DNA from: Doryteuthis pealeii | Taxonomy: Eukaryota > Mollusca > Cephalopoda > Myopsida > Loliginidae | Assembly (NCBI GenBank): GCA_023376005.1 | Contig: CM042151.1 | Span: 82,554,494-82,618,493, forward strand | Length of the DNA: 64,000 bases | Reading direction: 5' to 3' | Part shown: positions 1 to 12,747 of the stretch, in pieces | How positions within the stretch are numbered: the first letter of the stretch is position 1 | How the letters are laid out: each line of letters begins with the position of its first letter | Position numbers and translations under genes: made by a program | Notes under the pieces: generated by a model | The model's input: the letters and a program-made list of their open reading frames with translations, nothing else | What the model was told of the DNA's origin: nothing | Database searches by the model: none

Positions 1-92
1 AACTGTCTCAATAATAGATTCAATAATTAATTTCAATGGTTAATTAAATGTATAGTAATTTGGGTTTTGTTGTTGTTTATCTTTTAAAGCAA

Positions 93-308
93 TACGTAAT
101 TAAAAACAACCTTAAGCCCCTAAAACCGTAACCCAATTCGCAAAATGTTAATTCATAGAATGTAGGACTGACTTCTGACTTAGGTTGGAAAATTAAAACG
201 GAAAATTTTTTACTGGTACCCAATGACAGTTTAACTACAGTCTATGAATTAACATTTTGCGAATGGGGTTACGGTTTTAGGGGATTAATGTTGTTTTTAA
301 TTACGTAT
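93..308. mobile_element. Small palindromic MITE-like element
   Basis: Arms of roughly 70 bases starting TACGTAATTAAAAACAACC face each other around a short centre that contains GGTACC. No transposase is present. The mirrored copy is at 2204-2426, and a third, partly one-armed copy follows at 2618-2775, so this is a multi-copy element and not a one-off hairpin. Confidence 0.6.
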
Positions 309-625
309 GGCTTTAAAAAAAATAAACTCTGTCTTTAGTCTTTTTATTTATGCAGAAAATAGTATCAATCAAATATATACCACTCCGATATTACAGTCTG
401 AATAATACAAATAATTTTAATCTTTGCGGAGTTCCGTCAAGGCCTTTTGCCTCAAAACATGCTTGCCGGTGACTGCGGAAAAAACAAAAAAACAAAAGAA
501 AAACACCAGCTACGATTGAAGTCCGTAGCGGAAGCGGCGTGAAAAACAAAAACAACTAGGGTTTAGGGTTTAGGATTTGTGGTTGGGGTTTAGGTTTAGT
601 TTAATGGAAAAAATAAATAATTTGG

Positions 626-678
626 CTCTGTTTTTTTCTGAGTAACCCTGTATACAGGGTGACCCAGAAAAAACAGAA
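626..678. mobile_element. Two transposon ends head to head around TATA
   Basis: The sequence CAGGGTGACCCAGAAAAAAC at 655 is mirrored immediately to its left, joined through CCCTGTATACAGGG. Two CAGGGT-type terminal repeats abutting across TA dinucleotides fit two TA-targeting DNA-transposon ends back to back. The mirrored counterpart is near 1836-1885. Family assignment is inference. Confidence 0.4.
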
Positions 679-779
679 CTTTGTAATAAAACAGTTGATT
701 TAACTAGGGGGGTTTAGGGTTAGGGTTGGGTTTTCAGTGGAAAATGCCCTAAGTTGGTTCTTTTTTTTTTTTTTTTCAA

Positions 780-1165
780 GTGATACCGCTTCGGATGCAG
801 GAAGCCAGGACAAAACTCCGCAAAGATTACCATTATTTGTATTATTCAGACTATTGTCCTCGTCTTCATTGTTATCTGTACAAAGTTTCGACTGATGTCC
901 CTCCGGCCTTCTTCAGGTATTTCTTGTCGGACTCGGGAACCTTCTTGTAATTGGGAGCCATCATGGAACTTCGAACCCAACCCTTTATTAGGTCCACGGG
1001 GGTATCCTGTTCTCATTCCACTAACCATAGCTGCGGTACAGGTGTTAAGCTGTGTTAATTATTATTCTATGTTACTGTTGTCCCTGACCAGGATTGAACC
1101 TGCAGTCTAGAGATAACTGGCATTTAGAACTGTCTTAATCTAACTCCTTTATCTACTAGGATATG
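780..1165 (-). repeat. tRNA-headed dispersed repeat R1, copy 1
   Basis: Read on the minus strand, a tRNA-like head with a box B (AGGTTCAATCCTG) is followed by the motif ACCTGAAGAAGGCCGGAGGG and a GAAAC segment, then GACAATAGTC. Related copies lie at 1368-1735, 35690-36065, 36186-36290 and 45545-45820. Short conceptual peptides from it (for example EIPEEG, QITMK) recur because it is repetitive, not because it is a gene. It is a SINE- or Penelope-like retroposon; the class is uncertain. Confidence 0.6.
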
Positions 1166-1367
1166 TGTTCAATTGGACAATCCAGTGTGAATTTTTTAAA
1201 TTGCAAAAGTTACAATTTATTTTGTAAAAACGGTTTTTAAGTAGTCTCTTTGCAGGCATCTTGATCAAAATGGACGAAAAAAACGTTTTAAATAATAAAT
1301 TTAACTTTGCCAATTAAAAAATTCACACTGGATTGTCCAATTGAACACATATCCTAGTAGATAAGGA

Positions 1368-1735
1368 GTGTAGCATAGAACAGTTCTACAATAGCAGTTA
1401 TCTCTAGACTGCAAGGTTCAATCTGTCAGGACAACAGTAATAGAATAATATTAACACAGCTTAACACTGTACCGAAGCTATGGTTAGTAAGGAATGAGAA
1501 AGGATACCCAGCGTGACCTAATCAAAGGTTGGTTCGAAGTCCATGATGGCTCCCATTACAAAGAGAGGTTCCGAGTCCGACAAGAAATACCTGAGAAGGC
1601 CGGAGGGACATAGTGAAACTTTGTTACAGATAACAATGAAGACGAGGACAATAGTCTGAATAATACAAATAATGGTAATCTTTGCGGAGTTTGTCCTGGC
1701 CTTCCTGCATCCGAAGCGGTATCACTTGAAAAAAA
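1368..1735 (+). repeat. tRNA-headed dispersed repeat R1, copy 2
   Basis: This is the mirror of the copy at 780-1165 in the other arm of the palindrome. It is plus-oriented, with the tRNA-like head at the left and a poly-A run near 1730. Small indels distinguish the two copies. Confidence 0.6.
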
Positions 1736-2203
1736 AAAAAAAAGAACCAACTTAGGGCCATTTTCCCCACTGAAAACCCAACCCTAACCTAAACCCCCAA
1801 TTAAATCACTGTTTTATTACAAAAGTTCTTTTTTTTCTGGGTCACCCTGTATATCAGGGTTACTCAGAAAAAACGCAGAGCCCAAATTATTTATTTATTT
1901 TCCATTAAACTAAACCTAAAACACCCAACCACAAATCCTAAACCCTAAACCTAGTTTTTTGTTTTTTCACCCGCCGCTTCCGCTACGGAACTTCAATCGT
2001 AGCTGGTGTTTTCCTTTTGTTTTTTTTTGTTTTTTCCGCAGTCACCGGCAAGCATGTTTTGAGGCAAAAGGCCTTGACGGAACTCCGCAAAGATTAAATT
2101 ATTTGTATTATTCAGACTGTAATATCGGAGTGGTAAATATTTTGATTGATACTATTTTCTGCATAAATAAAAAGACTAAAGACAGAGTTTATTTTTTAAA
2201 GCC

Positions 2204-2426
2204 ATACGTAATTAAAAACAACCCATTAATCCCCTAAAACCGTAACCCCAATTGGCAAAATGTTAATTCATAGACTGTAAGTTAAACTGTCATTGGGTAC
2301 CAGTAAAAAGTTTCCGTTTAATTTTCCAACCTAAAGTCAGAAGTCAGTCCTACATTCTATGAATTACATTTTGCGAATTGGGTTTGACGGTTTTAGGGGA
2401 TTAAGGTTGTTTTTAATTACGTATTG
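2204..2426. mobile_element. Small palindromic MITE-like element, mirror copy
   Basis: Same element as at 93-308, in the right arm of the 1-2516 palindrome. Both TACGTAATTAAAAACAAC arms are present with a GGTACC-containing centre. Confidence 0.6.
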
Positions 2427-2516
2427 CTTTAAAAGATAAACAACAACAAAAACCCAAATTACTATAACATTTAATTAACCATTGAAATTAATTATTGAAT
2501 CTATTATTGAGACAGT

Positions 2517-3459
2517 TGTTTTGTGTTAATATAGCAATGTATAATTTCAATTAAACTTGAAAAATATTTTTCAGCATTAAATGTATAAGTAATTGTGTTT
2601 TTTGTTGTTTAATTTTTAAAACAATACGTAATTAAAAACAACCTTAATCCCTAATACCGTAACAAATTCCGAAAATGTTAATTCGATACACTGGCAGTTA
2701 AACTTGTCATTTGGTACCAGCAAAAAAACTTTCCGTTTAATTTTACCGACCTAATAAGAAGGTCAGTCTAGTTTGTTTTAGTTAACTAAAACAATTTTTA
2801 AGCCCGAAGAAAACTTAAACAGGTGGAGTAGTCAAATGTTTGCTCATTTGAAATTCCATAATATTTAAAATATTAACATTTTTTTTACCCCAACATGAAA
2901 TATTTTTTTAAAGTAAGTTTAATACTCTATGAATTAAATAATTATAAGTATTTAAAAAAATCCTATTTTAAAGCATGATTTCCAATTTCGTAAAATTTAC
3001 GCTCACTAAAATTGAAATCATGCCGTAAAAAGATACTTTGATTATTATTAAACAAACCAAAACGTTGCTCATTGACATAAGATCGCCTGAGAAAAAGGGA
3101 AGTGGGCGAATCTACGGGGGGTTAGTGTGTGGGTGTGAGGTGATCTCCCTGGCTGCTGGATTTTTACTCTTTTTTTTCCCTCTGCTTAACTGACAAATAG
3201 AAGTGGGAGGAGAGTTAACTTAACTGAGAAAGCGAGATGGGAAGAGAGACAGGTAGTTTGTGAAACAGGGATTGGTCGGTCGTTGACTTAAATTGCTAAT
3301 TACGCCTAATTAAAGCAATTTAAACTGAAATTTTTTTTCATACACTTTTTGTAGTGCTAACACCAAGGAACATCTAAGTATAAATATTGTGTCCCATAAC
3401 ATAAATAGAAAAAAATCCTTTAGCTGGAGAAGGTTGATAAACTTCAGCTTTAGTATAAT
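2517..3459. other. Gene-free AT-rich stretch
   Basis: Positions 2618-2775 hold a further partial copy of the small palindromic element. Positions 3060-3300 form an island richer in G and A (GGGAAGTGGGCGAATC, GAGAGACAGG) with no open frame of note. The rest is AT-rich sequence in which I see nothing. Confidence 0.6.
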
Positions 3460-4176
3460 AATAGATAGGATATATATATGTGTGGTTAAATTAGGAGAGA
3501 GAAATGTATATATATATTAATATAATATAATAAGTTTATATAAATAAAATTAGAGAGAGATTTTAATATTAATATATAATATATAATATATATATTATAT
3601 ATAATAATATAATATTTATATATATAAATTTAGAGAGAGGATTTTATATATAATAATATTAATAATATATATAATTAGAGAGAGATTTTTATTATATATA
3701 TATATATTATACTACTTATTAAATTAAGAGATAGATAGATTTTATATATATTATATAATTAGAGAGAGATTATATATATATATATATATTAAATATATAT
3801 ATTATATATATATATAGAGAGAGAGAGATTTAAATATATATATATATATATATTAGAGAGAGAGAGAGAGAGATTTAATATATATATATATATATATATA
3901 ATATATATATATTATATATCATAAATTAAGAGAGATTTTATATATATATATGTAATATATATAATAAATAATATATATATATAATATATAATATAAAATA
4001 AAATTAGAGATAGATAATTTTATATATATATAATATAAATTGAGAGATGATTAAATATTATATATATAATATATTAATATTATATAATTAAATTAGAGGA
4101 GAGGAGATTTTAATATATATAATAATAATATATATATATATTATTATATATAATATATATAAATTAGAGAGAGAAG

Positions 4177-4226
<50 letters not shown>

Positions 4227-4404
4227 TAAGAAGAGAGAGATTTAATATATATATATATATATAAATTAAGAGAGAGAGAGATTAATAATATATATATATA
4301 TATATATATGATATTATAAATTAGAGAGAGAGAGATTTAAATATAATTTATAATCATATATATATATATATATTATAAATATAATAAATTAGAAGAGAGA
4401 GAGA

Positions 4405-4435
<31 letters not shown>

Positions 4436-4445
4436 CTTAAGAGAG

Positions 4446-4488
<43 letters not shown>

Positions 4489-4700
4489 TATATATATAAA
4501 ATTAGAGAGAATGAGATTTTAATATATATATATATATATGTAGTATATATATTAATAATAATATATAATAAAATAATAAATTATATATATAGTTAATATA
4601 TATATATAATATATATAAATTAGAGATAGATAGAGTTATATACTTATAGATATCAGAGAGAGAAAAGAGAATTACAGAAAGAGAGAAATGAAGATAATTT
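3460..4700. repeat. TA/GA mosaic satellite, about 1.2 kb
   Basis: Long (TA)n tracts are interrupted about twenty times by a short block of the form AATTAGAGAGAGAGATTT. Block spacing is irregular, a few tens of bases. Similar but much shorter TA+GA tracts open the later units at 31699 and 42024, so this looks like an expanded version of the unit-boundary microsatellite. Confidence 0.85.
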
Positions 4701-7700
4701 TTACAGAAGAGAGAGAGAGATTAGATTATACAGATAGATAATATGGGTTATACAGGAGGAGAGAGAGAGAGAGGCGGAGAGAGGGAGAGAGAGCGGAAGA
4801 GAGGGAAGTGGAGACTGCTGAGAGGATTGCAAATACAGACAGAGAAGGCCAATCAAACAGACAGACAGACAGGACCAGGATGAGGCCATGTAAATTCGAA
4901 CAATCTTAACAATCAAATATGCAGATGGTATTTTTCTATTTTCATACATTCTCGGAGAAAAATATTCGTTTTTGGTAAACACACCAAGAATAATTGACTG
5001 GTGCAAGTTAAGATTGAATACACGAGATCATTGTTTCAAAATGTTTATAATAGAAAATCAGATATTTTTCTCACGTAAAACGATAAACGAATTCTTTTTT
5101 AACCTCATGCAATATTCTACAGCTAGCAAAAGTTAAGTGTAAGGAAAGAACTCACGTAATAAATATTCTACCCATCATGTCCATCAATATTCTTAAATCT
5201 TCTGAATGTTTTCTAGTTTTTGACACTACAAAAACTAAGAGCACAGACGAACCCACGTTCTCTTGTTTACAGGATATTTGTATTTTTCTTTCTTCGTTAA
5301 TACTTGTTAATATTTGAAGTTGTTATTTTCTCTTATATCAATAATATAGCGAATAATTTTAGTGAACATTTTAATTAACGTTTCCATCAAACTTTGTTCA
5401 CATCTTCTGAATATTGTTCAGGTTTGTATAAATGTAAGGATCGAACTCACGTACCCTAATTTACCAGAATATTTGCACTTTTTCTTCCGTGCAGGAAATC
5501 CTTTTTCCTAGTAGTAGATTTTAGTAACAGTAAAGCGTAGAACTTGAATAAATATATCGGAAAGTTATCTTACCCCCCCAAACATTTAGCCAGTGTAATA
5601 TTCCGTATATTATTTAATAACCTATATTACAGAATTATCAAAGTTGATTTAATCTCTAAAAATAGCTATTACTGAGTGCAAAGAAAAAGGTGATTTTATT
5701 TAATTCATTTTTTTGTATATTCAAAGTTTATTTTTCTTGTTATTTTTTTAGATTTTGACGAATAAAGTTAATATACATATTTTAATTTTAATTTCGGTTT
5801 ACAATAGTATATTACAGTTCGTTCGATATCTTGAAAAGTTCCATTTTTACTTTTGGAAGGAATTTGAATGAAATTTTTGTTTTGTAAGTTCGCTCGGTTG
5901 TCCCTACGATTTTAATATTGCAATGCTTATATTTTGATAATTTCAATTTCCATACGTTATAACATTTTATAAAGTTTTTATTCTACCGTCTGTTCCTTTG
6001 GAAGAATGACTTTATATACTGAAAGCTATTTTCATTTTTAGGTAGAACTTTCAATGAAAGTTTCCGATTAAATAGACGAGCTAAATTCGTTGAAATGTAT
6101 TTTCTTACGGAACTAAATTAATTTCATCAGGTTTCAGCCATCCTGAAATCTACAACATTTAATAAAATTGTCAGTAGAATCGAATAGAGTTTTGGATATT
6201 CGAACCATAATTTAAACGACGCATTTTTGTAAAATTGTTAATATAAAACTTAGAAATGTTGTCAAATTTATTTTCAAAGCATTTTTTAGAAAACTTTTAG
6301 AAATACTACATAATATTTTGAGGGGTGTTATTTTGGCTTCTATACGGCTTTTAAATTTTATATTATGTAACATATTTTGTTAGTAATAACTCTTCGTGTG
6401 TTATTATCGTAATAGGTTAAGCTAAATTTCATAAAATACTTTGTTATATTGACAATCTGAATAATTAAACGTGGCCTTTAAAATGTCGGGTTAATTTTGA
6501 ATGTAAAGCAAAAAAAAGAAAAAAGGCTTACGCATTGACCATTGGAATGAGATTATAATGAATTTTATCCCTTTTTACTAATTAGCATTAAACAACGAAA
6601 TTATTCTTTTTATTTGTATTTTTGTAAAGTTGTTTATTAGAAAACTTTAGAATAGTCCATAATTTTATTTCAAAACCATTTTTTAGATACTTTTAGAAAA
6701 TTGTATGTAATATTTTTTTTTTGAAAGGAGGGGGTGGGGAAAATTGGCTTCTATATAAAGGCTTTTAAAATTAACATTCATAACATCTTTTGTAATAGTA
6801 ATCAATTATAGTGGCGATTATAACTATATTTAATAAAATAGCTGTATTTCATGAACAATATAAATAACAAGAGTAGATTCTTACAAGAATTGCTGATATT
6901 TGTCGTAGCAAGGATTCTAATTAGGCGCTTGCCTAAAATTTTCATAGTTTTTTTTTAAGTCACAATTTACGCCAGCTGATATGAAATGGGATGAATATTT
7001 CAAAAAGTTTAGAGCAAATTTTGTATTAGTTAAAATAATGCATTTAAGGAAAGAAATATTTATTTTTTATATATTCTTTTGGTCTCAAATTTTTTAGTGT
7101 GGCATTATAATACTACACACATCACATAGCACTAGTGATTGACGTTGGTATTTTATTTACTCACAAGAGAGAATGAAAAGTGAACTGAGTAAGAAACGTG
7201 TTTATTGCATGTGTCATCTGAATGGAAGTGGTGTTGATTTGCTGTCGCGTAGAGCTCACTCCAGTGGGGTCCGCAAAGTATGGATTCAGGGTGAGCTACA
7301 TATTAACAACTATGCGTCTCCTCGTTAATTAAGCTTGTTCGTCCAACCGAACTCAATTTGGCTGAGAGTTTTTCAATTCATTCACAACTGAGATTATATT
7401 CGCTGTATTAAGAAAACTTATTCAATCTTTAGATTAAACCTAAAACTAACACAATCTGTGGAAGTGAGATTTCTGTGTGGGGAAGAATAACATCTATTTT
7501 TATAACCGATGACTCATAATATTAGTTGAGATAGAGAAAAAAGTATAAAGTTAATGGTTCAGGTTGGGGGATAAATTATCATATGATAAATTTTGACGCT
7601 ATATAAGCAAACTTATCATATACGTCTAGGAGCATTGGTTGTAGGTTAGATATTCTATTGATTAGAAAGAAGAATGAGAAGGAATCTGGGATGTAACGTT

Positions 7701-8228
7701 TTATTGTTTGGCATTGTCCATATTACGGAAAACTGAATGTGTCTCTTCGTCGGTGTAAGCTTAAGGTAATTTTATGGCAAAGTTGTTTCAACTGGAGTAA
7801 TACTCCTTATTTGCTAATTCCTTTGGTGCTCCCTTTCGTTACTGTTCAGAATTACTCGACTACTTAACATCTCCTTCTGATGCTACCATTTCAAAATTAA
7901 TAAAAAATAAATAAACAGCAGCTTCCTAATTTATTCCAACTTTATTCTCAAAGTCCATCCGTTAATACGGTGGTTGATTTTTATGGCATATTTTTAAATT
8001 CGATGTAATCATTTTTCGAATTAAAACGAAAAAAAAATTAATTCAAAAATAAGCTGTCAACTTCGATCAACTTCAATGATCAAATTATACCTACTAATGT
8101 TATGGTGCTCCCAAATTCCAGAAAGAAAGAAAATTTGTTTTGAAATTCAAATCTTTTATTGTTTTCTCAATAATTGGAAATAAATGTATTTATTTATACT
8201 TTTATGGTTCTCGTTTTTGCTTATGTGC
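4701..8228. other. 5' flank of duplicated unit A
   Basis: AT-rich, no gene. From about 4850 it aligns by eye with 31800 onward, 42120 onward and 58480 onward: the series GGAGAAA..ATTCGT, a tRNA-box-B-like GAACTCACGTACCC (5445), CTTCCGTGCAG (5487) and a run of TTGATATCTT..AGTTCC motifs recurs in the same order. The 7570-8228 part matches 22830-23410 of the palindrome right arm. Short open frames here are not conserved between units. Confidence 0.6.
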
Positions 8229-8230
8229 AG
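8229..8230 (+). promoter_or_regulatory. Conserved splice acceptor of unit A
   Basis: The AG precedes ATTCATCACAGGG. The same pyrimidine-rich tract plus CAG|ATTCATC occurs at 23411, 36951 and 49007 upstream of each finger gene, and in inverted form at 19719-19718. Conservation across copies argues for a real intron end shared by the family. Confidence 0.55.
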
Positions 8231-8471
8231 ATTCATCACAGGGAAATTATCCTGGGTATTAAATCGCTGGAAAACGAAGTTTACCGATTTCTGTCGTCAA
8301 TAGATTTTGGCGTACGTACATATTGTTATGCACATTCACTTTCCTGACAAGTTCCCTTAAAGATTTGAAATACACCCAAGAAACGAAGTGTTCAATTAGA
8401 TGAAAAGCTGTTTAAATTTTTTAATTTTTTAAAGAATCAGTAAAATTCACTGACAGGAAAATGATTAAAGT

Positions 8472-10131
8472 ATGGCATTTGTGTGCAGTATATGGCCAAC
8501 AAATGCTGCCAGGAGCATGAATCAAGGATTAACACTCAAACGTGCATACATGAACGGAGAAGAGCATTTTGAAATGTAACCATGGCCCCAAAGCCTGTTT
8601 GACACTTTAGCAATTAAAACGGTCATGAACTCCTCACACGGGAGAAGGCCCCTACAAATGTCAACAAGCAAGCGAAGGCTTTTAGACAGTCTAACAATTT
8701 AAAACGGTCATGAACGCCAGCTCACACTGGAGACGAGGCCCTTCAATGCTCAAGCAATAGTACCAAGCCATTGCCACAGATAACAGTTTTAAATATCATA
8801 ACTCACTCACACAGGGGAGAGACCCTTCAAATGTCATACATGCACACATGGCTTATAAGACTGTCTTATGCATTTAAATACGACATGAACTTCACTCCAC
8901 ACAGTGAGACCCTTCAAATGTCCATATAGTGCACCGAAAGGCGTGTTAGACAGTCTATCGATTTAAAACATCATGAAAGCATACAACAGGAGTGAGATCC
9001 CTTCAAGGTCATCAAATCTGCGTAAAGCCTTTACACGGGCTTTTCAATTTAAAGCGTCTATCAACGCACACACACAAGGCGTGTATAATAGCACGTCTTC
9101 AAATAACAACCAAATAAAATTCCATTTGAATTCACAACCAAAGAAATTCTCCAGCTAAACATTTCAAAGCTTAGAACTCTGAGCACAACTGAAGGTGAGA
9201 ATGGGATATCATTACCAAGTATATCCAAAACAAATTGTTCGCAATGAACAATCAGATGACAATAACCATCGAGATATTCCCTCAACCGCGACACAATACA
9301 ACAACCGAGGCCATTTAAATGTGTAAGATGCAACAAAGATTATGTAGAGGCTCACCAATTTAAAATATCATCCATGACACATAAATGATTTTCCCCTGTA
9401 TATTCCAAGCCAAAATGCCGAGCCAATCTGATCGGTATCCCATACCAGGATAGTTTATACACATATCCGATGGAATAATCAGATGACACACCCTCAGAAA
9501 GTCCATTTGAAGATGGAGGCAACAGCATTCAAAGCAATATCTTCCATATTCCCAATTCGATCTACATCGATACATCGCTGAACAACATATCATTCCAATA
9601 GTGAAATAACCGACAAAACGTGGTATAAATAACGACTGTACCGACAAGAATTTAATGCAATGATAAGCAAGTTTCCACCACTAGTTTATTTCACAGCAAA
9701 ATTCTATCATCTCTATTTCACCTTTTCGACATAAATTGGTACACACACAAGGTGGTCAAATATTTCCAATTCTTGAACGAAGCAAAATACAAACCCTGTT
9801 TGCGCTTTAATTCCAAATGACAAAACTTGCACATGTCAATGAACTATACGCAGAAAATATCAATTCTGTACATGATGAAAATAAAAACATGCGGACATCA
9901 TAATATCAAACTCTGCTGAGAACGAACAAATCGGTTTTGTTAATATATTTAGAAAATCGATATGCCCTGTGATATACGGTAATGCTCAGTCAATTCGAGC
10001 ATCCAGAAATCGGTTCCGATAGAAGGACCTTTACAAGAATGAATCACTTGATCATCTTACTATCAAACTGTCGCAAGTCTTCTCGGACACAGAGAACAAA
10101 AAAAATATTTCACTGCTTCCAGAGGATTGAA
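8472..10131 (+). pseudogene. Decayed C2H2 zinc-finger gene, unit A
   Basis: The ATG lies in GTATGGCATTTGTGTGCAG, matching the MAF-CSIC start of units C and D. About seven finger remnants follow to 9060, recognisable by TTTAAAAC-GTCATGAACGC, CACACAGGGGAGAG and CCCTTCAAATGTC, but frameshifts break every finger and no frame runs through. The tail (9070-10131) keeps family landmarks: QPNISA-like and QVYPKQI-like stretches, an isolated extra finger near 9305-9375 (CVRCNKDYVEAH), and an end resembling the family C-terminus. The copy was once a DNA-binding protein of the same kind as unit C. The indels could be true decay or unpolished long-read sequence, since this segment runs up to the assembly gap. 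Confidence 0.75.
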
Positions 10132-11372
10132 ACAAATATTCAGATCGAGATAATGTATATGGAGCCAATTTTCATTGATGAACAGATCATTCTTAAAATT
10201 ATGGAATATTTTCCATTTTGAACACATCATATAATCCAATCGATAGACGAAATGTATGAAACAGTTAATTCAATAATAGAATAAACGACCAAAACTATTT
10301 CAGTAGAATACAAATCCAGAAGCAGTGAAACACCACTTTTATGGAAATAAAGGAATTGGTACAGATAATCGCAAACTTATGAATATTCATATTGTTACAA
10401 GTAAATCTGAAGATATTTTCGGCGCTCTCAAAAGTTTTCTTACGTTACATTTGTCATTTCTTGTACATATTTTCTTGTTTTTTTTTTTTTTTTTTTACAA
10501 ATAACGAGTTAGTCATCTTCATTTTGGTTACAAATTTATCGTTCGTATTTTACCTTTTCATTATCTTGTAATTTTTAAGGGGTAAGTCCATCGTAACGTA
10601 TTGGTGTTACGTATGGACAGTGACAACGTAATAAGCGAGTTCAACCTCTAGTCGCGCTATTGTGTTCATTCTCGGGTTAAATACTCTTTGAAAAATCTAT
10701 GAACACTGTTCAGCCACCATGCTATGGGTTAAGCGAATTGCCATTTAACTTGTTCTGCTACAAGGAGAGATTTGGCATTAAAAAAACGTAACGAATGTCC
10801 ATTAAACAAGAAAATAAGATAAAAAGTGGGATTTTAATTTTTATTTTAAAAATAAAAAGTTCTTTGATAATTTTTTAAATATCCTATTAAAATTATTTTT
10901 TGTAATTGTAACGACCGATATCTCAATACGTACTGTAACTTGCATGATCAGATTTTCTGTTATAAGAATTTACGTTTAATTATTTTTCTCGATTACTTTT
11001 TTCTTAAACAATTTCTAGTTTTGTCATAAGTTTTATCTTCGTCCTTCACAAATGTGATTTTATATTAATTTATTGCAAAGATGTTGATACGTTTTTCTTT
11101 TAATAAAATCTGCGCTGAAAATACGTTTGTCTGTAAAATTTCACCCCCAAACGGGTTTATATTTCCCATTCTGTCTTTCACCTTTTAGTGTATATTTAGA
11201 AATTCTTTTGGAACTCAAGGTAAGTGAGGAAAAGAAAAGAGATACAGAAATATAATTTAATTTTGCAAATAAATATTTTCAATTTCTATTTTATTCTGTG
11301 TAACGTAATTTTTATATTATTTTCTGCATTCTCAAATTAATCACTTGGTTGGATAAATCTCCCGAAACGACC
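10132..11372. other. 3' flank of unit A
   Basis: Landmarks shared with the other units include GGCGCTCTCAAAAGTTTTCT (10419), an AATAAAATCT near 11100, and the closing TTGGATAAATCTC before the gap, which matches 39370 and 52005. A SINE sits at 10580-10806. No gene. Confidence 0.6.
10580..10806 (+). mobile_element. tRNA-derived SINE, degraded
   Basis: A box-B-like GAGTTCAACCTC near 10639 is followed by the tail series CAGCCACCATGCTATGGG, TGCTACAAGGAGAG, TTTGGCATTAAA and CCATTAAACAAG. The same tail order appears in the SINE at 12497-12720 and its mirror at 29758-29982. It is not a functional tRNA. Confidence 0.6.
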
Positions 11373-11472
11373 NNNNNNNNNNNNNNNNNNNNNNNNNNNN
11401 NNNNNNNNNNNNNNNNNNNNNNNNNNNNNNNNNNNNNNNNNNNNNNNNNNNNNNNNNNNNNNNNNNNNNNNN
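11373..11472. other. Assembly gap (100 N)
   Basis: Exactly 100 N, the usual placeholder for a scaffold join of unknown size. The left side is the 3' flank of unit A; the right side is the outer end of the large palindrome, so the join has no sequence support within this window. Confidence 0.99.
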
Positions 11473-12039
11473 CCTCGAGCTATGTATGAATTGAGAGCAG
11501 ACAAGAACACTTAACTCAGAAGGGGCAAACTAGAGCCAGAAAAAAACTGTGAGTCAAAACAGTTAAATTACCTTACAATTGACTTTAGTCACATTCCTGT
11601 AGAGGTTAGATAAATATATACAAAGACACGAGATCAAAGTTCGCTCAACAATACCGACTCTAATTCTTGTTAATTCTCATTGCAGGTCTTGCAATGGAAT
11701 TACATAGCATGAATTTATATTTATAATATTGAATAGATAAATACAACAAACATTGCTAGATCTAAATATCACTGAAAAGGCAAGAATTGCCACGATAACC
11801 TACACAACTATTATGGATGCAGACTACGCAGAGATATAGCGCTTCCCAATACATCCTACCCAATACAGAGTAGACAGGAAGAGGTTCAACATCTACCTGA
11901 AACCAAATTAATATAATATAAAACAATGTTCATGTTTTTAAACAAGATAGGGCCTTTCTTCATTTAAGTTGGGCAAGCATCTTAATTAGTATCCATGTTA
12001 GTATAACCGAGTAGCAATATCTCATCTACTAGAAAGCGA

Positions 12040-12400
12040 TGTCAATAGACGTATCAATGCATCTTTTTCTGCCAACCATACTGGTGTGTTCATGTACAAT
12101 GGATCTCCATGTCTCTTCCTTGCAATCATCCCTATCAGCCATCACTAGCAAAGCATCAGTAATCCACCCAGAGCTGATCAAATGTACTTTTTTCTGGCGA
12201 ACTTATACTGGTGTATTCATATGCATGGATCTCCATGATTTTTTCCTTGCCACTCATCCCGCTATCAGCCATCACTTACTGGTAAAGTTCATCAACAGAG
12301 CAATCCAGTATCCACTCAGAGCTGACTTGATTTATTTTTTGCCTAACCCATTATGGCTGTGTTCATGTGTAGGTGCCTACAGAAGAACGTAACATGCGTG
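12040..12400 (-). repeat. LINE ORF2 C-terminus remnants (left arm)
   Basis: Mirror of 30000-30480. On the minus strand it encodes repeated MADRDEWQG-MEIH-like pieces typical of the end of LINE ORF2. It is broken by stops. Confidence 0.55.
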
Positions 12401-12496
12401 TCCCATTCTTGCTTCTTCCAGCTTTAGAGTAATGGTTGAAAAACCAAAATTTATTTTTGCACCAAACTATTCCACAAAATGATTTAATACAGTACA

Positions 12497-12720
12497 AGAG
12501 GGGATATAGTGGCTAACGTGCTAAACTGCGATATCATAGTATGTAAGTTCGAACTCCATCATACTATAAACATTCACTTTTATTGACGAATTACCCTTTG
12601 AAAAGTATGAAACCCTTTCAGCTTATGGTTTGAGAGTACCACTTACTGTTCCTCTTACAAGGAGGCTTTGCATTAAATAACTCCTGGAGGTTGATATGCC
12701 CCATTAAACAAAGAAACCAT
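12497..12720 (+). mobile_element. tRNA-derived SINE (left arm)
   Basis: The head GGATATAGTGGCTAACGTG contains a good box A (TAGTGGCTAACG) and AAGTTCGAACTCC is a good box B 35-40 bases on. The tail GCATTAAATAACTCCTGGAG, GTTGATATGCCCCATTAAAC is shared with the 601-bp retroposon at 42935. Mirror copy: 29758-29982. Confidence 0.75.
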
Positions 12721-12747
12721 CAATACAGGTGCAACACTTAGAATATT

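Larger units (their letters stand above)
1..2516. repeat. Nested inverted repeat, arms about 1.23 kb
   Basis: The first bases of the window reappear as reverse complement ending at 2516, and the arms stay alignable to a centre near 1255, where a short stretch around 1200-1310 is unpaired. The arms differ mostly by one-base indels. Each arm holds the same series: a small palindrome, a pair of head-to-head transposon ends, TTTAGGG-like runs and a tRNA-headed repeat. The outer end coincides with the window edge, so the arm may continue to the left. It could be a composite transposon or a fold-back join. No gene is seen. Confidence 0.9.

Noticed and set aside
5440..5500. Extra 5' exon ending at the recurring CTTCCGTTGCAG
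   Set aside because: The motif recurs several times per unit flank, with no open frame or matching donor visible. It is better seen as part of a repeated tRNA-box-like block.
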